Assembly (NCBI GenBank): GCA_022036555.1
Contig: CM039123.1
Span: 13,696,802 to 13,760,801, forward strand
Direction of reading: 5' to 3'
DNA from: Microstegium vimineum
Lineage: Eukaryota; Streptophyta; Magnoliopsida; Poales; Poaceae
DNA: 64,000 bases
This document shows, in pieces, positions 1 through 11,962 of the stretch. Made by a program: the position numbers and the translations under genes. Below the pieces are notes generated by a model. That model did no database searches, was not told the DNA's origin, and worked only from the letters and a program-made list of their open reading frames with translations. Position 1 is the stretch's first letter. Each line of letters opens with the position of its first letter.

Positions 1-449
1 AGAGTTACGAGATGGAGATAGCAACTAGCAGCGGAACGGTGTTCTGGAAAATGAGTTCGGAACCGTATCGAGTTGGAAGAGAGAATTTATCTCTTGCACC
101 GCAGGGAGGCGGAGAGGCCGCACAGCTCTGTGCGCATGCGCAGAAGATAGAGAGTTGTGCACGCAGAGGAGAGGGAGAGTTACTGGTGCATGCATGCAAT
201 TGATTAGACGAAACTCACATAATCAATGGAAGAATCAAACTCTTGTAACTCTCGTAACTCCTGTAATTAGTGTCGTGGTTATTGGACATTAAACCATTAA
301 CACCTAGCCAGCTACGCACGCGGCTTGCCTCGTCTCACCCAGCCCCTTGGACTTCCAATCCGGTACAAATAAAATGCACACAATTACACACCATAGAGCT
401 ATTGATTTATTGAATATATAAATAGGCCTAGACCATAATAATTCCAACA
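1..449 (-). repeat. Partial 3' LTR of a Tork-like Copia element
   Basis: On the minus strand the LTR starts with TGTTGGAATTATT at position 449 and runs off the left window edge. It directly follows a purine-rich tract (450-464) and lies downstream of the Copia RNase H remnant, as a 3' LTR should. An AT-rich TATA-like stretch at about 411-422 (minus strand) could be the promoter. The other end is not in the window, so length and TSD cannot be judged. Confidence 0.7.
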
Positions 450-464
450 ATCCCCACAAAGCTC
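450..464 (-). other. Polypurine tract of the Tork-like Copia element
   Basis: Minus-strand sequence GAGCTTTGTGGGGAT directly precedes the LTR terminus TGTTGG. A G-rich tract touching the LTR is the expected primer for plus-strand DNA synthesis. The tract is only partly purine. Confidence 0.55.
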
Positions 465-944
465 TAGGGTTTGTAGCTATGTAGTTTCAGAATCACAATT
501 CTGTGATATACCCGTTTTTCGATGGAGACTGTTAAGTTGAGCATCCACCTAGAATAAAAGTTTCACTCAGTCACAACTAAACAATGAATTGACAGTTTTG
601 TGCAACGTGAGATTCACTCCAAGTCCTTTGCTGATACTTGGCTGCAAAAGCATCCTCGCTGTTTTGAAGCATATAAGTCACACTTCAGTGCCTTTCATGA
701 GTATTGAGAAATTACCCAAATTCTATAGACTATGACCAGTAGTCTGACTCATATAGGTGCTCCTCATCAGATGTTCTGTAGGACAACATCTCACCTTTGG
801 AATATATTAAGGTAAATATCATCCTGCCTTACAGATAGGAAAGATGTGCATCAAAAATGAGTCAAGAAAGGGATCTTTCCTCTTATCTACTCCTAGCTTA
901 TTTCACCACTCTACTTTACGGGATCTCCAATCACATAGAGCAGG
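465..944 (-). other. 3' untranslated part of the Tork-like Copia element
   Basis: About 480 bp lie between the end of the RNase H remnant and the polypurine tract. I see no coding potential in either strand beyond short random ORFs, and no other structure. Confidence 0.5.
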
Positions 945-2233
945 TTACCACCATAGTAGATTTCGTATGGGTCTCATACCCATTTCTCTCGATGCACCCT
1001 CTATCACATTTCGTGATAGTCCCTTGGTGAATTGATCTGCCAGATTATTCGACGTATGGACATAGTCCACCGTTATAATTTTGGAGGTTTTCAACTTTCT
1101 GATAGATTTTAATCTTCTCTTAACCTGCCTTGTAGACTTTATGTTATTCTTGGAACTGTTAACCTTTATAATCACAGTCTGGTTGTCACAGTTCATGGAA
1201 ATAGCCGGAATTGGTTTTTCAATCACTGGTAAATCCAATAGGAAATCACGTAGCCACTTGGCCTTAGCCCCAGCAGTGTCTAACGCTGTGAGTTCTGCTT
1301 ACGTTGTAGACTTCGTTAAGATAGTCTGCTTGCAAGACTTCTAGGAAACAACGCCACCTCCAAGCAAGAATACATATCTGCTCGTGGCATAAAGCTCATC
1401 AGCATCAGAGATCCAGTTGGCATCACAATAGCCTTCAAGCACTCTAGGGTTACCAGTATAGTGAATACCATATGTCATAGTACCTTTCAGATAGCGCAAT
1501 ACTCTCTCAAGAGCACGCCAATAATCATCTCCTGATTTTGACACAAACCGGCTCAGCTTACTCACAACATATGAGATGTCAGACCTTGTTGCACTAGCAA
1601 GGTACATGAGTGAGCCAATGATCTGGGAGCATGTTAATTGATCCCTTGCTATTCTTTGATTTTCCTCAATAGCACGCTAGGGTCATAAGGTGTGGGAGCA
1701 GGGTCACAGTCACTAAACCCAAAGCGATTTAATACCTTTTCCACATAATGGGATTGTAACAGAGTTACCCCACCATCACCTTTTCTAATAAGCTTGATGT
1801 TCAGAATCATATCAGCTTTCTCCAAATCTTTCATTTCAAAATTGCTTGACAAAAGAGGCTTTACTTCCTCAATCACATTGAGATTAGATCCGAAGATCAA
1901 AATGTCATCAACATAGAGGCATAGTATAACAGCCTCACCCCCCACCATATCGATAATACACACATGTGTCAGACTCATTCACTGCAAAGGGGCAGTAGTT
2001 GTGAGAGTATTATTAAACTTTTCATGGAATTGCTTAGGTGCTTGTTTTAGGCCTTATAATGACTTTAACAACCTGCACACCTTGTTCTCTTGATCATCTG
2101 CAATGAAGCCCTCTGGCTGATCCATATAGATCTCCTCATCTAACTCTTCATTTAGGAAATCTATCTTTACATCCATCTGATGAATGAAAAGACCATAAGA
2201 GGCTGCCACAGCAATCAAAGTGTGAATAGTAGT
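945..2233 (-). pseudogene. pol: Tork-like Copia pol remnant (RT and RNase H)
   Basis: This is the C-terminal half of a Copia polyprotein. Reading on the minus strand, the segment near 2054-2230 has the RT motif FIHQMDVK and the EIYMDQPEGF block. The segment 1649-1978 carries an intact RT active site, YVDDILIFGS. The segment 1341-1607 continues into the connection region (RYLKGT, CDANW). The segment 945-1238 is the RNase H end (MNCDNQ, LADQFTKGL, MGMRP). The ADQFTKGL-MGMRP ending is typical of Tork or Tnt1-type elements. The gene is broken: a stop lies after the YGLKQAP-equivalent region near 1979-2050, there is a frame change between 1649 and 1607, and the N-terminal part is missing because a Gypsy LTR begins at 2234. 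Family assignment is firm; the Tork lineage is an inference. Confidence 0.85.
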
Positions 2234-3834
2234 TGTTAACACCGTATTTTTGCACGACCAAGCAAATGCGGATGGGTCCCAAAAACAGAGAATGTGATGC
2301 GCAGGTGGACCCAGAAGGTTGGTTAAGGGAACTGACTCGGAGAAGATGACGCGTATCAGCTGTTGAGATACGTTCAGTGGGCTGCACCAGGAATTGAGGC
2401 CCAAGACATCCAGGTTTCCTTATCTCGGCCAGCGGTCGGTTGTACGCTAGGGTTATGCTATGGTCTATAAATAGCAAGGACTAGGAAGCGAGAAGGACAT
2501 CCAAATCAATCAAATACAAACTAGTTCTTAGTTTCCAGCCTTCGACCACCCCTAGGAGTAGGAGTAGAGTAGATTTCGGTGAACCTTCATCGACGGATTG
2601 GATTGCATCGACTAGATCGACCTCCGGTTTGCTTGTAAGTTTAGCCTTGGTTCATGTCTCGTTTGTACGGCTATATTGTTTAACTCGTGCAAGCTCAGTA
2701 TGAGCTAGTTATCAATTTGAATCTGTTGTTCATGGGGCTGCATTGCTTCAATCTCACATGAATTGTGGCTTCAAGCTAGTATCGGCTCTATTAGATTGGC
2801 AATCTAATAGATTCATTAAGTTATCGATATTGTCTGTTATGCTTGTTCAATCTATTGCTACAATATCATGCCCAATCTCATCTCATGGATTGGTCAGCGC
2901 TTTACTTTCTATCTAGATCAGTTGCCTCCGATGCATCTATTATTACACTTAAAGGGCGATAGATCTAAGATCATATCGGCTAATCCATTAGTTGTGATTG
3001 TCACATGTTGCGGGTTCGAGACATGTGTTCGGTTATTAGATTGGTTTGAATGTGGTTGGATCTGATTCAACATACGTGGTATGGCTGCATCTACCGGACC
3101 CCACTGCCATGTGTGTTGGGCTATGTCTGTCCATACTTAGATCCGTCCGAGGCCAGATGTAATAAATCTTGTTCAAGCTTCATGGATCCCATATCGGCTA
3201 ACATAGCTGATCTGGTTATGCTTCAATCATACGATACATGTATGTTGTCATCTCAATCTATTAGATCTATTAAATATATTGGACGTGGTTTGGCTTGTTT
3301 ACTTTTATGGCTGCATGGAAACACCCCAATGCTAGTAAATCGGTCAGGTTATCAGGTTAATTGTCATCATGGCTGCATGGGAACACACCTCTGTTGATGA
3401 TTAATCTTTATCTGTTACGTTTGCTAGACTTGGTAGTTTCATGACAATAATGGTACATGTATTGCATCTTTACTTTATTCTCCTTATATGATCCGCTAAT
3501 CATGTACCTTGTGCTTAATATCCTATGATAGCCGTTTATATACCATTGTCATGCTTTACACTGTTTGGAGTTGACTCTTTAGTCAGTCTCCTATATTCAT
3601 CGGCTATATGAGAGCCGCACACTCATGGAACTGTCTGGCAACAACTGGCAGGTTCCATAATTTGACGTTTCATCTCATTGTCAATTGCAGGTCAAATTGA
3701 CTGGCACGTCTGGAATCGATCATCAAAGTGGCCTAAGCCGCTTAAGAGGTTTAGGAGATCAAACTCTGCTGCTGCACGGTCTCTGCAGGCCTTACGCAGT
3801 GCTGACGCCAGAAGCCCCATTTTTGGCGTCAACA
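2234..3834 (+). repeat. 5' LTR of Tat-like element F
   Basis: The LTR runs from TGTTAACACCG to GGCGTCAACA (1,601 bp). Its first ~355 bp match 31605-31960 closely. A TATA box sits at 2466-2473. The remainder (about 2600-3834) is AT-rich leader or R-U5 without coding sense. The internal region follows at once with the TTTGGCACGCCTAGTGG stretch common after grass Gypsy LTRs. Confidence 0.85.
2466..2473 (+). promoter_or_regulatory. TATA box in the LTR of F
   Basis: TATAAATA lies about 230 bp into the 5' LTR, followed by AGCAAGG. The same box is present at the equivalent place in the truncated 3' LTR near 31837. Assigned from sequence and position only. Confidence 0.6.
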
Positions 3835-3871
3835 CATTTTGGCACGCCTAGTGGAACCACAATCGTCAGAC
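3835..3871 (+). other. Leader and primer-binding region of F
   Basis: The bases after the LTR read CATTTTGGCACGCCTAGTGG. The TGGCACGCC stretch sits where a tRNA primer would bind. I cannot name the tRNA with confidence. Confidence 0.35.
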
Positions 3872-6160
3872 ATGAATGATGCTCACATGATCAACGTGAC
3901 CAAGGAGGAGCTCAACGAGGAGCAGAAGTTGTCGCTCCAGAAGGCGCTCGACTATTTCGAGGGCAAATGCAAAATGTCCTTCAGCAAGACCAGAGAGGGC
4001 GCGAGGCACGTGAGGCCTTTCCCGTACGTGCTCATGTACGGGGACGAAGACCCATAGGTCAACCACCAACATCACCTCATGTAGGAGACCATTCACGAGG
4101 CCATGTCATCCGCATTCGCCAGCCATGGTGAGCTCTTGGCCAGTTGCCTGCAGAATGCTGTGGCAGGAGCCATCGGCATGCAAGGGAGGCGCCCAGCTTT
4201 CTCCGTGATGCAAGGAGGGGATCACGCCTCAACAAGCAGGGCCTTAGAGGGTCCATTCTTTGGATCTCTCGGAGCCAGCAGTGCACCTATGGACGGAGCA
4301 GGCAACTTGCAAAATAGACCACAGCAGCCGGTGGTCAATCCCGTTGGGGCGCATCGGCTGCCCAACATACCTCTTACGGTGTGAGACCGACTCCAGATTT
4401 TAGCGCACCACCGTTCCCTGGAGGCGTAGCGTTCGGTGAAGTCCCTTCGGGACACCACCACCACTACGCGACTGGCGCCCAGGGAAGACCGGGATCCCAG
4501 AACCCTCCTGGATATCTCGGTGGTCAGCATAGTCACGGGCATCGGCCCCTCGTCAGCAAACATCGCCTCAAATTGATCAGCTGATGAATCAGGTAGCCGA
4601 TATGGTGTAGCGCCAATTCGGTTTGAAGCCTAGAAATCAACCCATCGCCTACCGGAAGCCGTACCCCGAGTGGTACGATTGAGTGGCCCTGCCCTACAGG
4701 TACAGGGTGCCCGAGTTCACTAAGTTCATGGGGACAGGCCAGGTATCAACCATGGAACACATCAGCTAATACCTGGTGCAGCTGGGCGAGATAGCCGATG
4801 ACCAGACACTCAGGGTTCAGTTCTTTCCTCTATCCCTGTCCGGTTCGGCCTTCTCTTCATTTGATTTCTTGCCATATCAATCCATCAATGGTGGAAGGAC
4901 CTAGAGAATAGGTTCCATCAGTACTTTGAGTCTGGTAACATGGAGAAAGGGGTCATGGATCTGGTCGACGTCAGGCAAGGGAACAATGAGTCTAGGGCAG
5001 CTACCTCCAGAGGTTCAAAGGGGTGAGGAATCAATGCTACCAGTTGATGCTGTCTAACGCAGAGGTCGTCAGCATTGCTATTCGAGGTCTGGTCCCAGCG
5101 ATCAGAGAGAAGATCGGGATGGATTGTTCAAGTTTGTCGAAGTTGACCAACAAGATCACCAACATCGAGGCCAGCTACCAGTATTCACGTTATGGTGGCA
5201 AGACTCAGAAGGCCGCCATCGTGGAGTTGACCATGGTGGAAGATGTCACCAACAGTGACGACGAGACTAATGAGATCGCTGCTATGGAATGGGCCTGGAC
5301 AAACTCAGAATACTTGCTGTGGGAAAAGGCCAAAGCCGCCGAAGGAACAAAGAAGTATAGCTTCGACGTCATGAAGGCCGACAGGATCTTTGATCATCTG
5401 CTGGACAAGGGGCAGATTAAATTACTTGGAGGCTACAAGATTCCTTCGGCCGATGAGCTTAAATCAATAAGGTTTTGCAAAAGTTCCATGGTACGCACAC
5501 CCACAGCACCAACGACTGCAGGGTTTCCGGGACATGATCCAGAAGGCCATCACCTCAGGGAGGATTGGCCTAGAAAAGACCAAGGGGGCCATGGGTATAG
5601 ATGGTAACCAATTCCCCGCGAACACGATGACTCTATCCTTCTTGGTGAACATGGTCACGGCGAAAAACGAGACACCCGAGGGGGGATAAAGTATCCAAGG
5701 AGCACCGGGAAGGAAAGGCAGAGCAGGACCTTCCGGTCCGACGATGCCCCACCATCAGAATCTTGTTGAACAAATGGGAGTGCCAAAAGGAGAAAAGATA
5801 AGAGCAACAAGAAGAGGAGCGCCGGGAACTGCTGGAGCAAGAAGAGGAGAGGAGGATCCAAGAGGAAAACGGGTATCACTGGGATTGTCCTTTCTTCGTG
5901 CATTGTTGGAATACTGGACTCAGACTCTCTTCCTCAAACGACTGTCTAGAATGTAGCAGTCAGTACCGAGGGTACCGATAGTTGAGAGACAACCGCCGAT
6001 CCGTGCAAAACAGGTTAAGCTATAAAACGGATCAGCGCCAAAAAATGGAAAGCCTCCACAATCGGTCCAGGGAAGATTCGACCGATGGAGATGTCATGAA
6101 CCAGAAATATGCACCACAAGAGGCCAATGGTGCCCTGGAGGATTGACCAAAAGCTAGAAG
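3872..6160 (+). pseudogene. gag: gag remnant of Tat-like element F
   Basis: The start chosen is the ATG at 3872, which opens the reading frame MNDAHMINVTKEELNEE just after the leader. The N-terminal part (to about 4380) has two early stops. The core near 4660-5000 shows the YPEWYD and TKFMGTGQVSTMEHIS blocks of the gag domain of Tat-type elements. The segment 5023-5607 continues it (QCYQLMLSNAEVVSIAIRGL). Near 5866-5966 is a cysteine- and histidine-rich motif, HWDCPFFVHCW followed by NDCLEC, which looks like the zinc-binding end of this gag type. Several frameshifts and stops make the gene non-functional. The frame changes are seen directly; the role (capsid formation and RNA packaging) is family knowledge. 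Confidence 0.75.
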
Positions 6161-6211
6161 CGTCGAGTCCAGCGCCTAAGAAACGACGAGTTACAAGGGA
6201 AAAGGCCCAAG

Positions 6212-6930
6212 GTGTGGCGAGTCAAACAAGTCGGAGAGAAGGGCAAGGCGACGATGTCCGTCTCCACTATATTCATGTTGTCTGCCGAGTTTAGACCTGA
6301 CCATCAACAGGAAGGGTCTGACGATGAAGAAATAGAGGTGGGCATGGCCCAATGGATCTATCAGACAGACAACGCTACCTTCGAGAAGCCAGACAAGTAT
6401 CAGCATTTAAAAGCCCTCTACGTGAAGGGGTTCGTGGATGAAAGCCCTTAACTAAGATGTTGGTCGACGGAGGGGTAGCTGTCAACCTCATGTCGTACTC
6501 TACGTTTAGAAGGCTTGGGAAAAGAGTGGAAGATTTGAGCCCCACCGACATGGAGCTAACAGATTTCAGCGGCAACACATCGGCTACAAAGGGAGTTATG
6601 TGCGTCGAGCTGACCATGCGGGAGCAAAAGCATGTTCACCACCTTCTTCGTGGTAGACGCCAAAGGCTCGTACAGCCTACTCCTCGGAGGGATTGGATTC
6701 ACGCCAACTGCTGCATTCCATCCACCATGCATCAGAGCCTCATCCAGTGGATTGGAGACATCGTGGAGATAGTAACCAGACTGACTCATCGACCAGCATC
6801 GCCTACGCAGGGTGGAACGGATGGAGCTTTGAGGACATGGAGTGCTTCTCCGGAAGGTGCACGATGGGGACATCTTCAGGATGAACGAAGACGGTCGATA
6901 GCCGATTCAGGTGATCAACTCTGAGAGCGT
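6212..6930 (+). pseudogene. Aspartic protease remnant of Tat-like element F
   Basis: The segment from 6457 contains LVDGGVAVNLM, the active-site loop of a retropepsin-type protease with D-G-G instead of the more usual D-S/T-G, as is normal in Tat elements. Downstream motifs VELTM and DWIHANCCIPSTMHQ match the second half of this domain. The upstream piece (6212-6451) is the linker, ending in LKALYVKGFVDESP just before a stop. Frame changes occur near 6640 and 6690. No RT follows: the coding trace ends at about 6930, and the next 2.5 kb is non-coding. Confidence 0.75.
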
Positions 6931-9498
6931 AAATTAGTATCGCCACGAACGCGACAATGGATAGTCGATGTGACACGCATCGCCTTTAGCAAAGAAGTAT
7001 CCAATGAATAATTGGCCATAACCGATGTGACACACATCGCCTTTAGAGAAAAAATAAGAAAAAAAGGTGGGTGCATATAGTATTGAGTGCTTGCATTAAG
7101 AACGGTTGAACATTACCAAAGAAGCCGACATTTCTTAGATATAGAGTACTACCGGCTAAAATAGTTTGAGGCCAAGATCTATCTACAAGCAGATCGCACC
7201 CTACTCCAAAGATAGGCTATCCAATAGCTCGTCTATGGACTCCACCTCGGTGACCGCCCTTCCCGTCGACTCAAAGCCATCTAAAGAGTTGGGGAAAATG
7301 TCCCTGGTGCGAGCGTTGACGAAGCGGGGAGTTATCACATCATAGAACTTCACGCCAGTGACTTCTGTCGCGGCCAAGGCGAAGGAAGCTCCATGAGAAA
7401 CAGACTGAAAGATCAGCTCCCAAACACGCACTGGTATATCATTCAGCGCTCCTTTGGCGTTGACCCCCGAGCATGAAGAAGATCGGCCACTACGGCGATG
7501 GCTGGTGCCAGCTCTACCCCACATGAAAAGTTCAAGCAGCAGAAAAGAAGATCACGGAACGACAGCCAAGATAGTCGGGACAAAAAAAAAGTTTTCACTG
7601 ACTAATCAGTAAGATCTGGAATCGAGAAGCGTAACATCAGTTCTAACTAAGGAAGACCCAAGAAGCACCTGGCACGATGAAGAGAGACCTTCACCACCGC
7701 CAGCTCATCCTCCGCATGAGCACGCTCTCGTCGTTCCTCCGAAAGCAGAAGCTCAACCTAGGAAGCATCCCTCGGGTCGATATCGGCTGCCGGAGAGTTG
7801 ACACTTGGCTCAGCCGCCCGAGAAGAGCTAAAAAAGGACCAGTTGGGGTCTCTCCGCGGATCAAGACAAACAGAAAGGAAAGGTCCGGACGATCATTTAC
7901 CGCGGAGTCAGCGCTGCAAACGGCTGGGAAATGCTATCGGCGGAGCTGAACGTCGAATAACATCTGAGATCGGTCATGGATTGGAAATGCTACTGTAGAC
8001 AAGGGGGAAGTTTGGCAAAACAGTGAAGAAGGCGAACGCAGGACTCACTGGCTATCATTTCGGAAGTCCGTCGCTATTTAAGGCATAAGGGTGATAACTT
8101 GGTAGACTGAAGTAAAGTCCACCACAGTGTGAATCGACTAAAGCGGCCAATTTAATTTCAGGAGCAAACGACTAAACAGTCAATCGGCGAACGGACAATA
8201 CGGAAGTAGCCGACAGCGGTTCAGGGTCGCCACAGTCACAAGGTGGAAATATTACAAGATAAGATTGCAGATATAAGGTCAGTTTGACAGCCTCTGAAGC
8301 ATCTAGGTGAATTTGGTCCACCTCAGCTAGTACTCGACGATCGTCTTCTGCGGAACCTGTCGTCGGACGCTGCTTGAATCGGATGGTTTGGGACCTGAAA
8401 GAAAAGAAGCATCATCCTCCGCCAATGATCATGCAGGTCAACAGGAATCTTGGCCAAGTTACTCTCCCCCAAGCAATGGCGTCATCAACGACTCTGAGCC
8501 AAGACGATAGCTTTTGTTCGGACCCTCAGGTTTGCCAAAGGTGTTGATGTCATCAGGAAAGATCTTAAACTAGTCTATCATACCCTTCTTCAGTGACATC
8601 GCTCTTCGTCAGATAAGAGAACTTGAGCCTCATGATCTATGAACCTAGGATCAGGCTCTGAGGAAGACCGGTTTGCGTTGCTCTATGTAAGCAACGACGA
8701 TCGATGCATCTCTTAGGATGGGTGGCAAGGTACCTTTGATTAAGTAAAAAAACTTTTGGACTCTCGCTGCATCACATATCGAGGATGAAGTATTCACTGA
8801 CAAAAGAGGGACCAATGACCTGAGTTGGGTCTTCACATCATCGAGAATGAAGCAGCATGTGCCGATTGTGAGGTATCGGCTCCTTCGGAAAGATCATAAT
8901 CTTCCAGAAGAAAAGGGGCCGGAATGAGGCAGGATTGTTCCTAAAAAATAGTGCACGGGAAATTATGGGCTGTATAATGGACTAGCGAATCTTGCATCGC
9001 ACCTGATCCTGGGAAGCAGTCTTCGGGGAGGAACAACCAATGAGTCTCAGGGAAGTATCCTGAAGATTATGCAAGTTGGTAAAATGATTATGTTAAGGGG
9101 TTATCGGCTGATGATACGAAGTACTTTGGTTGGCATCGAATGAAGTGTCGTTTGATAAGGACATAGTTCCCATATCTACACTAAGTTCGGCCTAGAGGCG
9201 GTTGGTTCTTTCCTCACCCTAAAGGCTCAGGAAACATCAGCTATGGTGTCAACAAAGGGATGGGCAAAAACGACATACTTCTTCAGTTGCAGCATCAAAG
9301 CTCGTAAACGAATGGTTCGTTGATCTTTCTCTTTCATCAACACCCTTAGGGATGGTGCCCCGCAACCAAGTCTGGGGTTGAGAAACCATTGATCAAAGGC
9401 CATCGAGGGAAAGGATAAGGATGCCAGGCTGGAGCGACTAAGGAAGAAGGTACTTGCAGTTTTGAGAATGAAATGAATTTCATCCTAAAATTGGGGGC
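6931..9498 (+). other. Non-coding 3' region of element F
   Basis: About 2.5 kb between the protease remnant and the 3' LTR boundary holds no RT, integrase or RNase H similarity in any frame. It contains two copies of a 25-bp hairpin-forming repeat near 6962-7047, an antisense ORF at 7201-7524, and several matches to the word CGGCTGA or ATCGGCT scattered through it. It ends in a G-rich tract (AAAATTGGGGGCA, 9487-9499) that fits a polypurine tract touching the 3' LTR. Confidence 0.5.
7201..7524 (-). CDS. Antisense ORF in the 3' region of element F, unknown function
   Basis: An open frame of 107 codons runs against the direction of F. It reads VWELIFQSVSHGASFALAATEV and ends in an acidic stretch, ESIDELLDSLSLE. 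Several grass Tat-like elements carry an antisense ORF between pol and the 3' LTR, and this could be the C-terminal remnant of one. The resemblance to those proteins (an ALA-helix followed by an acidic tail) is from memory and weak. A chance ORF cannot be excluded. Confidence 0.3.
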   Translation of the reverse strand: MWGRAGTSHRRSGRSSSCSGVNAKGALNDIPVRVWELIFQSVSHGASFALAATEVTGVKFYDVITPRFVNARTRDIFPNSLDGFESTGRAVTEVESIDELLDSLSLE

Positions 9499-9499
9499 A
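9487..9499 (+). other. Polypurine tract of element F
   Basis: AAAATTGGGGGCA lies directly at the point where the 3' LTR of F began before the SIRE element inserted. With the insertion removed, this tract is followed by the LTR start TGTTAATACCG. Confidence 0.55.
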
Positions 9500-9503
9500 T
9501 GTG
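9499..9503. repeat. Left target-site duplication of SIRE element G (ATGTG)
   Basis: The five bases ATGTG precede the LTR start TGTAAGGATC and are repeated exactly after the other end of the element at 31602-31606. Five bp is the usual TSD size for LTR retrotransposons. Confidence 0.9.
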
Positions 9504-10208
9504 TGTAAGGATCAAGATGCCCAAGAGGGGGGGGGGGTGAATTGGGCTTATTTCAAATTTCTAAAGAAAATATGAAATCCTATCAAGTGCCAATCACCAC
9601 GCGCCTAACAATTTGTGTGCCTTAGACTATGAAAGCACTAGCAAGCCAAGAAAAGAGAAAACACCCTACATAATTCTAGTATGAATTGAAGAACAAATGC
9701 GGAATGTAATGCGGTATGAAAGAGCTAGGGATAGAGATTCTTGACACGGCGACGTTTTGCCGAGGTATTGAGGATCGACACTCCCCCCTAGTCCTCGTTG
9801 GAGCACTTGGCAAGGTATTGCTCCCTCAATCCCGCGCAAGGGATGAGTGCTCTCTACGGGCTGGTTCTTCGCCACTACCGGCTGGTGAACCGCCCACAAC
9901 CGATCAAAAGTCGATGGAGAAGGGCCGTTGACAATCCTTCCGGCGATCACCTTCTTCCCAAGCACCACCGGACCGTCTAGGTGATGTCCGATCACCAAGA
10001 GTAACAAGCCTTGATCTTCACTTGACTCTCTCAAGCTTCACAACTAGAGTGATGCACACTTGAACTCTTGGATGAACTAGAGGAGAGAAAGATGGAAGGA
10101 TTCGCAAATCACTCTCTCTCTCTAGGGCTCTTGCTCTCTTCCCAACCTTCTCAAGGCAACCAGTAATCCAAAATGAGCAAAAGGCCAGGTGGGAGAGAAA
10201 GGGGTAAG

Positions 10209-10218
10209 CTATTTATAG
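10209..10218 (-). promoter_or_regulatory. TATA box in the 3' LTR of G
   Basis: Minus-strand CTATAAATAG, preceded by GGGGG and followed by CTTACC. The same box lies at 30844-30853 in the 5' LTR. The GC-rich palindromic repeats begin about 50 bp upstream of it. Confidence 0.65.
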
Positions 10219-10264
10219 CCCCCACACACTCCGCTCTCGGGCTGAGAAAATAGACATTTTAAGT

Positions 10265-10590
10265 TGGCGACGGACGCTCCGTCGATAGGTGACGCACGCT
10301 CCGTCACAAGCCCCAACGGCTAGATCCTGTTCACGTCAGCAGGCGATGGACGCTCCGACGCTTGGCGACGGACGCTGAGCCTCAACGTCCGGTGCCAACT
10401 GGCTGCTCTCGGTTTCTGGGAAAATATTCCCGGACGCTCGCGAGCGTCTGACGCCCATGCGACAGACGCGTCCGTCGCAAACTGGTCATCTCTGGAGCTC
10501 TTTGCTGGCTCGACGGACACTGCATCATGCTGACGCCAGCGTCTGGCGCACCAGACAGTGTCCGGCACCTCTGGCCTTAGCGTCCGACGC
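10265..10590 (-). repeat. GC-rich palindromic repeat array in U3 of G (3' LTR)
   Basis: Repeated short words CGACGGACGC, GCGTCCGTCGC and GCGTCCGACGC occur many times in both orientations, for example GACGGACGCTCCGTC. The array lies immediately upstream of the TATA box in the sense of the element. The same vocabulary is seen at 30900-31170 (5' LTR) and in the internal spacer at 23699-24007. Confidence 0.75.
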
Positions 10591-11026
10591 CAGAAACTAG
10601 CTCTCTCAACTTTGGTTTTTATCGCGATGAATATGAAAGTTGTTCTAGGCTATCTACGGTCACCATAGGCTTGCTTAGAGCTAAGGAAGTCAAGTGTGCA
10701 CCACACCTAAGTCATGAAGCTCTCCTAAGTCAAGCTACTAATCTAGACCCCCTTCATAGTATGGTCAAAGATCAAATAAAGCCCTATCTAATTTTAAGTG
10801 CCCTTCATCACCTTATGGCACTTAGCCTATCACTCTAGGGTCTTCATCAAGTCGTCCTTGAAATCCGAAATGATATCCATCTTGGGGGCTAAAGTGATAA
10901 CCATTGATGCCCATTCATGTTGATCACTATGACTAAGCTACGCATAAGCCTCGCAAAACACACATTAGCCATAATAATCTTTTACTTGTCGTTAATCACC
11001 GAAACAAATAGAGCCATGATTCTTCA

Positions 11027-11046
11027 ATCCTCCCCCTTTTTGGTGA
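11027..11046 (-). other. Polypurine tract of SIRE element G
   Basis: On the minus strand the tract AAAAAGGGGGAGGAT directly precedes the 3' LTR start TGAAGAATC. It is a classic plus-strand primer for a Copia element. Confidence 0.75.
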
Positions 11047-11962
11047 TTGATGACAATAACTCCTCGAGTATGGATATAAGAGTGAAAGGTTAGGATTCAA
11101 ATGACTTGGGTGGGTTGAGCAGGGTTAGAGAATAAGAGAGAACAATACTTGCTCATCCAAACCAAGCCACAAACATGGTACTCAAGAGTATGAAATAGAA
11201 TCGGAGTACCTCATGATATTCTCACATATGAATCGGAGTATGGCGCTGAAGCTCAAATACCATTAGATCATAGAGACATATCATGAAACAAGTGACAACT
11301 CACAGGATATAATTAGTGAAAGCATAAGAGTTTGTCACACACAATCATCAACCATATCATCCATCACACATAGACATAGGTGCAAAGAAAAGTAGACATG
11401 AGGCATGACTATTGTTGATGCTTCTTAACGTCATTACCAAAAGTAGAATAATTTATATTTTTGATAACGGTGCCAAAAAGGGTTAACCACCTCTCATGCC
11501 ACTTAAGCCAAGTTGTCATCCCAAGCAGGCAAAGAGATGCGGTATTGAAATATGCAATTGCTCTAAGTGAATATGAATAGAAATGTGTTTCTGCAAGCGC
11601 ACAGACAATACCGAAGTAGCATTTTAACCAGGAGTATTCCAGGTATCGTTATTTATATTTTTACCACTAGGAAGGGATACTATGGAATAAATAGGAATGA
11701 GTATTAATAATCAATGAGTATCACTACATGTGTAATGGACAACTTTTCATCTGTCTCACTCAGTACAAGATAAGTGTCACATAAGATATAGATAATGAAA
11801 GAATAGTGACAAAAGATAAATACGATCAGCATAAATGTAGCCACATAAGATAATGATAAGCACCTCAACAAATATTCTAGTAAGTCATTAGCATGGAATT
11901 AGGATGAACTACAAAGAATTTCCTAAGTTATTCTTAACAATACAGTCTAGTATACTATGATT

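Larger units (their letters stand above)
9504..11026 (-). repeat. 3' LTR of SIRE element G
   Basis: 1,523 bp, bounded by TGTAAGGATC on the plus strand and GATTCTTCA at the other end. It aligns with 30139-31601 over its whole length. It is about 60 bp longer because of an extra block of GC-rich repeats near 10280-10345. A run of ten G at about 9529-9538 replaces six G in the other LTR. It contains the TATA box at 10209-10218 (minus strand). Confidence 0.9.

Noticed and set aside
10265..10590. Possible CRISPR-like or satellite array in the SIRE LTR
   Set aside because: Repeats are short, irregular and in both orientations, with no regular spacers. They are U3 palindromes of a plant retrotransposon.
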